A DNA stretch of 64,000 bases from CAVSUZ01 sp963791885 (lineage in GTDB: Bacteria > Pseudomonadota > Alphaproteobacteria > Acetobacterales > Acetobacteraceae). Shown here in pieces: positions 58,188 through 64,000 of this stretch; positions within the stretch are counted from its first letter, which is position 1; each line of letters opens with the position of its first letter. Under the pieces are notes generated by a model. The model was not told the origin of the DNA. It did not search any database and saw nothing but the letters and a program-made list of their open reading frames with translations. The DNA lies in assembly GCA_963791885.1 (NCBI GenBank), contig CAWBUL010000006.1:806001-870000 (forward strand), read 5' to 3'. A program made the position numbers and the translations under genes.

Positions 58188-59875
58188 GCCGTTTCCCTCA
58201 GGGGCACGATTCGCCCAGCGCGGAGGTCGAGCCGGCGGCCGGGGAAGGCGTGGGCGGCCGAGGCGTGGCTGGCGAGAACGACGGTCCGTCCGATGGCGAG
58301 GCGGCGCAGGCTATCCAGCACTTCCAGTTCGGTGGCGGGATCGAGGTGCGCAGTCGGTTCGTCCAGCAGCAGGAGCGGCGCGTTCTTCAGGTAGGCGCGC
58401 GCGATGGCGACGCGCTGGGCCTGGCCGCCTGAGAGGCCGTAGCCGCCCTCCCCGATCCGGGTGTCCAATCCTTCAGGCAGAGCGTCGAGGAACCGGGTCA
58501 CGCGGGCGGCTTCGGCGGCCTGGGCGATCTCCTCGTCGGTCGCCTCAGGACGCGCGAATCGGATGTTCTCCTTGATGGTGCCGGCGAAGATGATCGGCCG
58601 CTGGCCAATCCAGGCGGTCAGACGAGACAGCGCCTCCGGCACCAGTTCGATAACATCCATGCCGTTCAGGGTTACGCGTCCGTCAGTCGGGCGGACGAAG
58701 CCGAGCAGGATCTCGATAATGCTGGTTTTGCCGGAGCCGGACGGGCCGGCGAGGATCAGGGTTTCGCCGGCGGGGAGACGGAAGGATAGGTCGTCGAGCG
58801 CTTTGCCGCGGGCCGGATCCCAGACCAGGCTGACATGGTCGAATGCGACAGTGACGCCCTGCGCGGCGATGGTACGCACCTCCCGCAGGGGCGCCGGTTC
58901 CGGTGCGGGCGGGAGGGCGACAATGGCCTCGGCGGCGCCGGTCGCGTGCAGGCGGTCCTGATAGGCGACGGAAAAGGCTCGGAGGGGGGCGAAGAAGGCG
59001 GGGACGAGGAGCAGGACGAACACGGCGTGGGCCGGATCGGCGAGATCGTGGTGGAGCAGGGCGAAGCCGTAGCGAACAACCAAGATGATCAGGGCGGCCG
59101 CGGCGGCGAGATCGAGGGCAACGGAGGAGAGGAAGGCGACGCGGAGGACGTGCATGGTGCGCTGGCGGAGCTCGGCGGCGGCGACGGCGAGGGAACTCGC
59201 TTCGTCTTCGGCGCGGCCGGCGAGAACGATGGTGCTGATGCCCCGGATGCGGTCGAGGAAGCGGGCCTGCAGCCGGCTGAGGGCGAGGAACTGGCGCTTG
59301 GAGGCGGCGGCAGCGCCGATCCCGGCGGCGGCCATGGCAATGGGGACCAGGAGTCCGCAGAGGAAGAGCACACCGGCGGCGACCGGGTCAGCCCAGAGCG
59401 CGGCGATAGCGACCAGTCCGGGCGCGGCGATCGCCAGGGTCGCGGCGGGGATCCAGCGGGCGAACAGACCCTCCAGCGCTTCCACGCGATCGACGGCGAT
59501 GGCGGCGAGTTCGGCGGAATGCTGGCGGCGGAGCAGGGCGGGACCGGCGGCGAAGATGCGGGTCAGAACCTCGGTGCGCAGGCGGCGGCGCCCAGCGGCG
59601 CCTGCCCGCATCGCGGCGTGCTCCATCGACCAGACGAGAGCGGCGCGGGCGAGGGCGAGCAGGGCGAAGGCGATGAGGGGCGGCGTGGGGGCGCCGTGGC
59701 CGGCGAGGATGGATGAAAGCGCGATGGCGATGCACCAGACCTGTGCAATTTCCACAGCGGTGGCGTCGAGCCCCAGCAGGATCGCGGGGGACGCGGCCTT
59801 GCGCCCGACCCTGACTTGTGCCGCCACCCATGTCCTCGACGCGGATTTCGGGGAGCGGGCACGAGGGCGTGGCAT
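58184..59875 (-). CDS. cydD: CydD-type ABC exporter subunit
   Basis: The start is set at ATG 59875 (563 residues); the TTG-type start at 59911 is less likely. Six membrane helices span about 35-310. The ATPase has Walker A GPSGSGKTSIIEILLGF, the CydD-like AWIGQRPIIFAGTIKENIRF, signature YGLSGGQAQRVAIARAYL and Walker B LLLLDEPTAHLDPATELEV. It pairs with CydC. The stop overlaps the cydC ATG (ATGA at 58184-58187). cydAB is not in the window. The N-terminus (RPRARSPKSASRTWVAAQVR) is basic and replaces the usual first motif. Confidence 0.9.
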   Translation of the reverse strand: MPRPRARSPKSASRTWVAAQVRVGRKAASPAILLGLDATAVEIAQVWCIAIALSSILAGHGAPTPPLIAFALLALARAALVWSMEHAAMRAGAAGRRRLRTEVLTRIFAAGPALLRRQHSAELAAIAVDRVEALEGLFARWIPAATLAIAAPGLVAIAALWADPVAAGVLFLCGLLVPIAMAAAGIGAAAASKRQFLALSRLQARFLDRIRGISTIVLAGRAEDEASSLAVAAAELRQRTMHVLRVAFLSSVALDLAAAAALIILVVRYGFALLHHDLADPAHAVFVLLLVPAFFAPLRAFSVAYQDRLHATGAAEAIVALPPAPEPAPLREVRTIAAQGVTVAFDHVSLVWDPARGKALDDLSFRLPAGETLILAGPSGSGKTSIIEILLGFVRPTDGRVTLNGMDVIELVPEALSRLTAWIGQRPIIFAGTIKENIRFARPEATDEEIAQAAEAARVTRFLDALPEGLDTRIGEGGYGLSGGQAQRVAIARAYLKNAPLLLLDEPTAHLDPATELEVLDSLRRLAIGRTVVLASHASAAHAFPGRRLDLRAGRIVPLRETA

Positions 59876-60005
59876 GACGTGACTGGTAGATCGGAATGCT
59901 GCGGCGCGCATCCGTTAGCTGGATGAAAACCGCTTAGGGGGGATTTATCGTGTGACTTGTATGGTTGCCCGATTGAGCATATTGGGTGCTCAAAGGAGCA
60001 TATCG

Positions 60006-60503
60006 ATGAATTGGAGGAAATCCGGGGCGCGGAGGTCGTTTCGGGAGGTGCAGGAATCCCTCCGATCCTATTCGGGTGCATACCAGGCTCCGGCGCTCGA
60101 ACGAATTGAAATGATCAGGAACGGCATTCCCGCCGCAGAGGCGAAATGCATCATCGAGACCCTGGGTCTCTCTCAAGGTACCGCATTGCAGGCGCTGAAG
60201 CTCTCGCCAGCCACGGTCAACAAGAAGGCAAAGCAGGATCACACCCTGTCCCCGGCCGAAAGCGAGCGTGTGATCGGGATCGCGCGGCTGGTCGGCCAGT
60301 TGGAGACGATGATTCAGGAGTTGGGGATCCAGGAGTCGGGCGATGCGGAGGGATTTGACGCGGCTAGATGGATGTCCCGCTGGCTGCAGGAACCTCTGCC
60401 ATCCCTCGGTGGGCGGCGTCCGCTGGACCTGATGGACACGATGGAGGGCCAGGGGCTGGTGTCTGCCGCGCTCTCCCAGGTCCAAAGCGCGGCCTATGCT
60501 TGA
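60006..60503 (+). CDS. Xre/MbcA/ParS-type antitoxin
   Basis: The start is set at ATG 60006, which has AAAGGAG eight bases upstream; GTG 59952 and ATG 59961 are in frame but lack a ribosome binding site. The protein has 165 residues: an N-terminal helix-rich, DNA-binding Xre-like part (ALERIEMIRNGIPAAEAKCI, LGLSQGTALQALKLSPATVN) and the ParS toxin-binding domain (LSPAESERVIGIARLVGQLE, FDAARWMSRWLQEPLPSLGG, RRPLDLMDTMEGQGLVSAAL). It neutralises the RES toxin encoded immediately downstream and should repress the operon. Confidence 0.9.
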   Translation: MNWRKSGARRSFREVQESLRSYSGAYQAPALERIEMIRNGIPAAEAKCIIETLGLSQGTALQALKLSPATVNKKAKQDHTLSPAESERVIGIARLVGQLETMIQELGIQESGDAEGFDAARWMSRWLQEPLPSLGGRRPLDLMDTMEGQGLVSAALSQVQSAAYA

Positions 60504-61009
60504 GCCATACCGTCTGGCGGATCGCCACCGATACGCCTGATTTCGAGGCCGACGACCTGTCGGGAGAAGGCGCCAGACGGACAGGAGGACGGTGGAACGA
60601 GCGGGGAGCGCCGATGGTCTATACGTCGGAAAGCCGCGCCTTGGCCTGTCTGGAAACGATCATGCATCTGAATTCAGGCGGGCTTCCGCTCAACCGCTAT
60701 CTGGTGGCGGTCACGATCCCAGATGACGTGTGGGCCGGCGCGCGAAGCGAAAGCGCCACCACCTTGAATGTCGGGTGGGATGCCGAACCCGCGCGACGGG
60801 TGAGCATCCGATTGGGGACGGACTGGGTGCGGTCGGGGGCGTCGGCGCTATTGGTCGTTCCCTCGGTGATGGCGCACGAGGAGTGCAATATCCTGATCAA
60901 CCCGCAGCATCCGGCCAGTGCGGGTATCACGGCCACAAAGGTCCGCCGATGGCTTTACGACCCGCGGCTTATGGCGTGCTCTACTCGGCTGGCGACAGGA
61001 CGTGGATGA
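60500..61009 (+). CDS. RES-domain toxin (NAD+ phosphorylase type)
   Basis: The frame enters RES homology right at LSHTVWRIATDTPDFEADDL, so TTG 60500 is chosen; it overlaps the antitoxin stop as TTGA. The protein has 169 residues. RES signature residues are present: Arg in GRWNERGAPMVYTSESRALA, Glu in ALACLETIMHLN, and the Ser/His-rich SVMAHEECNILINPQHP. RES toxins deplete NAD+ by phosphorolysis. Translational coupling keeps toxin below antitoxin. The 3' end overlaps the end of the convergent monooxygenase gene by 29 bases. Confidence 0.88.
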   Translation: MSHTVWRIATDTPDFEADDLSGEGARRTGGRWNERGAPMVYTSESRALACLETIMHLNSGGLPLNRYLVAVTIPDDVWAGARSESATTLNVGWDAEPARRVSIRLGTDWVRSGASALLVVPSVMAHEECNILINPQHPASAGITATKVRRWLYDPRLMACSTRLATGRG

Positions 61010-61290
61010 CGCGCTTGGCGATCATCTCCCGCACTTTGGCGCCATAGGCGGCCATGTGGGGTGATGCCCCGTGGGCCTTCAGCGCGTCCATACTCTCCCA
61101 CTTTTCGACAACGACGAAGGAGTCGGCCCGAGCGCGGTCTGGATGGCGCCAGCGCCCTCGGTGTCAATCGCCGGTCCGTATTCCATGCAGCCCTGTTCGG
61201 CGTGGACGGCCGGCATGTTGGCGCGGAACGCTTCCAGGATTTTGTCCCGCATGCCGGGCTGGCGGTGATAAAGGCAAGCACGTGGATCAT
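60981..61290 (-). pseudogene. antibiotic biosynthesis/quinol monooxygenase-like (ABM) gene with two frameshifts
   Basis: From ATG 61290 the text MIHVLAFITASP continues after a missing C in another frame as GMRDKILEAFRANMPAVHAE and CMEYGPAIDTEGAGAIQTAL. After a second single-base loss near 61125-61135 it reads DSFVVVEKWESMDALKAHGA, SPHMAAYGAKVREMIAKRVI and HVLSPAE to TAG at 60981. The full string is a complete YgiN-like ABM monomer of about 103 residues (family about 95-105). Both breaks are single bases in C/G runs, so sequencing error is a serious alternative. Confidence 0.75.
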
Positions 61291-61389
61291 GGGGTGCGTC
61301 TCCGGGTTGGACGTGCATCGGAGCGCATCGGGGCCGGTTCGGCAACGGGTGCATTGGCTTGTGAGGCGCCGCATCCGATATGAACCCGC

Positions 61390-62358
61390 ATGCCAGAGAC
61401 GATTCGTACGAAGGTTCTGATCATCGGCGCCGGGCCGGCCGGGTATACGGCGGCGATCTATGCGGCACGGGCCAATTTGTCGCCGGTGCTGGTCACGGGG
61501 CTGCAGCCGGGCGGGCAACTGACGATCACAACGGATGTGGAGAATTATCCGGGGTTTGCCGAGGCGATCCAGGGGCCGTGGCTGATGGATCAGATGGCAG
61601 CGCAGGCCGCGCATGTGGGCACGCGGATCGTCCACGACCTGGTGGTGCGCAGCGACTTCCGGCGGCGGCCGTTCGTCTGTGAAGGCGACTCGGGGGACGT
61701 GTACCAGGCGGACTCGGTGATCATTGCCACGGGCGCGCAGGCGCGGTGGCTTGGTTTGGAGTCCGAACAGCGGCTGCAAGGGCGCGGCGTGTCGGCGTGC
61801 GCCACGTGCGACGGATTCTTCTTCCGCGGCAAGCGCGTGGTGGTGGTGGGCGGCGGTAATACGGCGGTGGAGGAGGCGCTGTATCTGACGCATCACGCGA
61901 CGCACGTGACGCTGATCCATCGGCGCGACCAGTTGCGGGCAGAGAAGATCCTCCAGGCTCGGTTGTTCGAACATCCCCGCATCAGCGTGGTATGGGATTC
62001 GGCGGTGGAGGAGATTCTGTCCACCGACGCGCCGGAATCGGTGCGGGGGGTGCGGATTCGCAATGTGCGTTCCGACGCGGTTTCGGAAATCCCGTGCGAG
62101 GGTGTGTTCATCGCGATCGGGCACGTGCCCAACACCGGGATGTTCGCAACCGAGGTCGCACTGGATGCCGACGGATACATTATGACGGAGCCGGGGAACA
62201 CGATGACGTCGGTTCCCGGTGTTTTCGCTGCTGGTGACGTACAGGATCGCATTTTCCGCCAGGCGGTCACCGCAGCGGGAACAGGCTGCATGGCGGCTCT
62301 TGAGGCGGAGAAATGGCTGGCCGGCCTGCCTGTCTCCCCTGCTCTGGTCATGGATTAG
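61390..62358 (+). CDS. trxB: thioredoxin reductase
   Basis: This 322-residue flavoprotein has FAD motif IIGAGPAGYTAAIYAARANL, the redox-active Cys pair in SACATCDGFFFRGK, the NADPH motif VVVVGGGNTAVEEALYL with HRRDQLRAEKI, and the C-terminal FAD motif GVFAAGDVQDRIFRQAVTAA. It reduces thioredoxin with NADPH. It is transcribed alone or with the LysR gene 120 bases downstream. Confidence 0.95.
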   Translation: MPETIRTKVLIIGAGPAGYTAAIYAARANLSPVLVTGLQPGGQLTITTDVENYPGFAEAIQGPWLMDQMAAQAAHVGTRIVHDLVVRSDFRRRPFVCEGDSGDVYQADSVIIATGAQARWLGLESEQRLQGRGVSACATCDGFFFRGKRVVVVGGGNTAVEEALYLTHHATHVTLIHRRDQLRAEKILQARLFEHPRISVVWDSAVEEILSTDAPESVRGVRIRNVRSDAVSEIPCEGVFIAIGHVPNTGMFATEVALDADGYIMTEPGNTMTSVPGVFAAGDVQDRIFRQAVTAAGTGCMAALEAEKWLAGLPVSPALVMD

Positions 62359-62477
62359 CGCGAGCGGAATCGTGCTCAGACCGCCCTGAATCGCGCCTCC
62401 GGGTCGGTTTCAGGCTGCACAATCTGTCAGAATCGGGGCTAAACTGTCCGACTCGCGGGGAGAATGGGAGATAGCGG

Positions 62478-63365
62478 GTGATCGACTGGGACAAACTGCG
62501 TGTGTTTCACGCCGTGGCGGAGGCGGGCAGCTTCACCCACGCCGGGGAGACGCTGAACCTGAGCCAGTCCGCCGTCTCGCGCCAGATTTCCGCGCTCGAG
62601 GAAGCGATGGGCGTGCCGCTGTTCCATCGTCACGCGCGCGGGCTGATCCTGACGGAGCAGGGGGAGCAGCTCAATCGGACGGTGCGTGAAGTTTTCGCCA
62701 AGCTCGCGATGACCGAGGCGCTGCTGACCGAGAGCAAGGAGAAACCGGCGGGCCGGTTGAAGGTCACCACGACGGCGGGTTTCGGCGCGACGTGGCTGGC
62801 GCCCCGGCTGGGTTCGTTCTTCGAGATGTATCCCGATGTTTCGATCTCTTTGTTGCTGGACGACATGGAGTTGGATCTGGCGATGCGGGAAGCGGATGTG
62901 GCGATCCGGATGCACGCCCCGCGGCAGCCGGATTTGGTGCAGCGGCACCTGATGGAGATCCAGTGGGTGGTGTGCGCGTCGCCCGATTATCTGAAGAAGT
63001 TCGGTGTGCCGCAGCGGGCCGAGGATCTGGATAGTCACAAGCTTGTCTTGTTCGGGGACCATCATCCACCGGTTCCCGACATCAACTGGCTGGCTGAGGC
63101 TGGGCGGCGTCCGGGTAATCCTCGGCGCGCACTGCTTGAGGTTAATAGCACGCAGGCGATGCTGCTTGCGGTCCGCTCCGGCATCGGGATCGGAGCTCTG
63201 CCCGAGTATGTTTCGCAAGAGAACGCGGATCTGGTGCGCATCCTCGCGGATCTGAAGTCGCCGCAGGTTGGGGTTTATTTTGTCTATCCGGAGGAGCTGC
63301 GGAACTCCAAACGCGTCGCCGTGTTTCGAGACTTCCTGCTCGCCCGCCTTGCGGAAATTCACTGA
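62478..63365 (+). CDS. LysR-family transcriptional regulator
   Basis: The GTG at 62478 gives 295 residues. The HTH covers residues 1-60 (LRVFHAVAEAGSFTHAGETL, LNLSQSAVSRQISALEEAMG). The effector domain starts near residue 92 (GRLKVTTTAGFGATWLAPRL) and contains DVSISLLLDDMELDLAMREA. These features resemble the GcvA/AmpR branch. It follows trxB and may regulate it or an unlinked operon; no inverted T-N11-A site was identified with confidence. A strong terminator lies 190 bases downstream. Confidence 0.92.
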   Translation: MIDWDKLRVFHAVAEAGSFTHAGETLNLSQSAVSRQISALEEAMGVPLFHRHARGLILTEQGEQLNRTVREVFAKLAMTEALLTESKEKPAGRLKVTTTAGFGATWLAPRLGSFFEMYPDVSISLLLDDMELDLAMREADVAIRMHAPRQPDLVQRHLMEIQWVVCASPDYLKKFGVPQRAEDLDSHKLVLFGDHHPPVPDINWLAEAGRRPGNPRRALLEVNSTQAMLLAVRSGIGIGALPEYVSQENADLVRILADLKSPQVGVYFVYPEELRNSKRVAVFRDFLLARLAEIH

Positions 63366-63554
63366 ATCCTGAACGAGTCATGCGGTGAAGTCATAGCCGC
63401 ACTTCGGGATTTTGCGGTGGTTCGACTCCGATCGAGGTATTAGAAATCTTGTTATCGATTACGGCGGGTTGTCCGCCAGTGTTCCGGTCCTTGGGGATCG
63501 GAAGGGGGTCAGTGACCCCCGCGTCTCCCAGACGTGAAGCCTCCCTGTTGACTT
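63366..63554. other. gene-free stretch with an internal hairpin
   Basis: No gene is supported. A 7-bp perfect stem (GGGGGTC 63504-63510 with GACCCCC 63514-63520, loop AGT) lies 34 bases upstream of the terminator stem. Together they might be the 3' end of a small RNA or a long LysR 3' UTR. Confidence 0.4.
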
Positions 63555-63583
63555 GCCCCCGGTCTTTGACCGGGGGCTTTTTA
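63555..63583 (+). terminator. strong intrinsic terminator
   Basis: A perfect 10-bp stem (GCCCCCGGTC 63555-63564 with GACCGGGGGC 63568-63577, loop TTT) is followed directly by TTTTTATTTT. It ends plus-strand transcription, either from lysR or from an unannotated RNA gene in the 190 bases upstream. Confidence 0.9.
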
Positions 63584-63632
63584 TTTTGACAGTATTTTGA
63601 TGATACTCGTCGCGACGGAATCATTGCTGTCA

Positions 63633-64000
63633 TTAACTGAGGGCCTGCAGCACAGCGGAGTCGGGGCAGGCGGCGGAGGGTCGGCAGTCGAACCCCATCA
63701 CGTCGTCGTAGCCCCACAGGGCCCAGCCGAAGTGGGCCTCGGCTGCCGCGGTATGCACGGCTGCCAGCCAAGCCAGGCGTGACGCGGCGTTGAGGCGGTC
63801 GGTGGCACCGAACTCGCCGAGCAGGATGAAGGCGTCGTTTTGTTGTGCCCGGTCGGCGAGTTTCTGGAAGGTCGCGGCGATGGCGGCCTGGTCCCAGCGC
63901 GAGGCGCAGTAGAAGCGCCAGGTTCCCGCGGTTTCGTTGTTCGTGCCCGACAATGCGGCCGTGCAGGACGCGGGATTGGAGATAGGAAAGGGCAGGCCTG
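63633..64000 (-). CDS. glycoside hydrolase family 5-like protein, C-terminal part (cut by window edge)
   Basis: The minus frame is open from the window end to TAA at 63633 (about 121 residues). AFILLGEFGATDRLNAASRL has the strand-7 Glu nucleophile pattern (LGEFG) of GH5 cellulase-type barrels, and HFGWALWGYDDVMGFDCRP corresponds to strand 8 with its aromatic platform. Upstream text FYCASRWDQAAIAATFQKLA is the preceding helix. The acid/base Glu and the N-terminus lie outside the window. It may hydrolyse beta-glucan; secretion cannot be judged. Confidence 0.7.
   Translation of the reverse strand, partial: GLPFPISNPASCTAALSGTNNETAGTWRFYCASRWDQAAIAATFQKLADRAQQNDAFILLGEFGATDRLNAASRLAWLAAVHTAAAEAHFGWALWGYDDVMGFDCRPSAACPDSAVLQALS

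Noticed and set aside
58835..59716. Gly/Glu-rich 293-codon plus frame over cydD
   Set aside because: Antisense to the alanine-rich membrane domain of cydD; low-complexity composition and no motif.
63417..63440. GGTTCGACTCC, which looks like a tRNA T-loop
   Set aside because: No matching acceptor, D or anticodon arms could be paired around it.
1..64000. CRISPR arrays, rRNA and tRNA genes, prophage structural genes
   Set aside because: None was found on reading both strands; the short repeats seen are listed individually.

Overview
The window comes from a GC-rich (roughly two-thirds G+C by eye) Gram-negative bacterium. Lipoproteins, Sec and Tat signals and L-ring/P-ring flagellar genes show a double membrane. 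The gene orders amiC-mrcA-prfB, aroE-coaE-dnaQ and flgF-flgG-flgA-flgH point to an alphaproteobacterium, most likely Rhodospirillales/Acetobacteraceae. This placement is inference from gene order and protein style; no search was run.

Region 1 (1-21.2 kb) is accessory. Insertion-sequence scars bound it: an IS630 tail and an IS6 element on the left, and a decayed IS701, an IS5-type tail and fragments of an RTX-like gene and a methyltransferase on the right. Relics of an ArdC antirestriction gene and a type I restriction R subunit lie near the left edge. Between the scars sits an apparently intact block (3.6-18.4 kb): a lipoprotein, a Crp/Fnr regulator, an HD phosphodiesterase-like protein, a subtilase-GAF-ABC exporter operon preceded by a 43-codon gene, a secreted protein plus CHASE2-class III nucleotide cyclase operon, and a secreted WD40-caspase paired with a glycine-zipper lipoprotein. 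The block has the parts to make, read and possibly degrade a cyclic nucleotide. Separately it has the parts to mature and export a small peptide. This is the best candidate here for an undescribed system.

Region 2 (21.2-34.4 kb) is catabolic. A five-gene branched-chain amino acid/amide ABC importer (livKHMGF type) is followed by enoyl-CoA hydratase and a class I glutamine amidotransferase-like hydrolase. Then come galE, a phytanoyl-CoA dioxygenase-like gene, an XRE regulator, an acyl-CoA dehydrogenase, an M20 amidohydrolase, an SDR and a broken AraC regulator.

Region 3 (34.4-44.5 kb) is conserved core, all on the minus strand: amiC, mrcA, prfB (with a programmed +1 frameshift), aroE, coaE, dnaQ, flgF, flgG, flgA, flgH. 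Region 4 (44.6-54.3 kb) holds an MFS transporter, a tartrate/isopropylmalate-type dehydrogenase, a MetE-like protein, a lytic transglycosylase, and the operon FAD amine oxidase - SppA-like protease - carboxymuconolactone decarboxylase-like protein - hydantoinase-like amidohydrolase. Region 5 (54.3-64 kb) has a frameshifted conserved gene, a 184-bp inverted-repeat element, an IS481 element inserted exactly at the cydC stop codon, cydDC (cydC frameshifted), a Xre/ParS-RES toxin-antitoxin pair, a frameshifted monooxygenase, trxB, a LysR regulator and a GH5-like gene running off the end.

Reading-frame breaks are unusually common (IS701, methyltransferase, AraC, the 54.3-55.1 kb gene, IS481, cydC, monooxygenase). 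They may be true decay or base-calling errors in GC-rich runs, and that ambiguity is marked at each gene.
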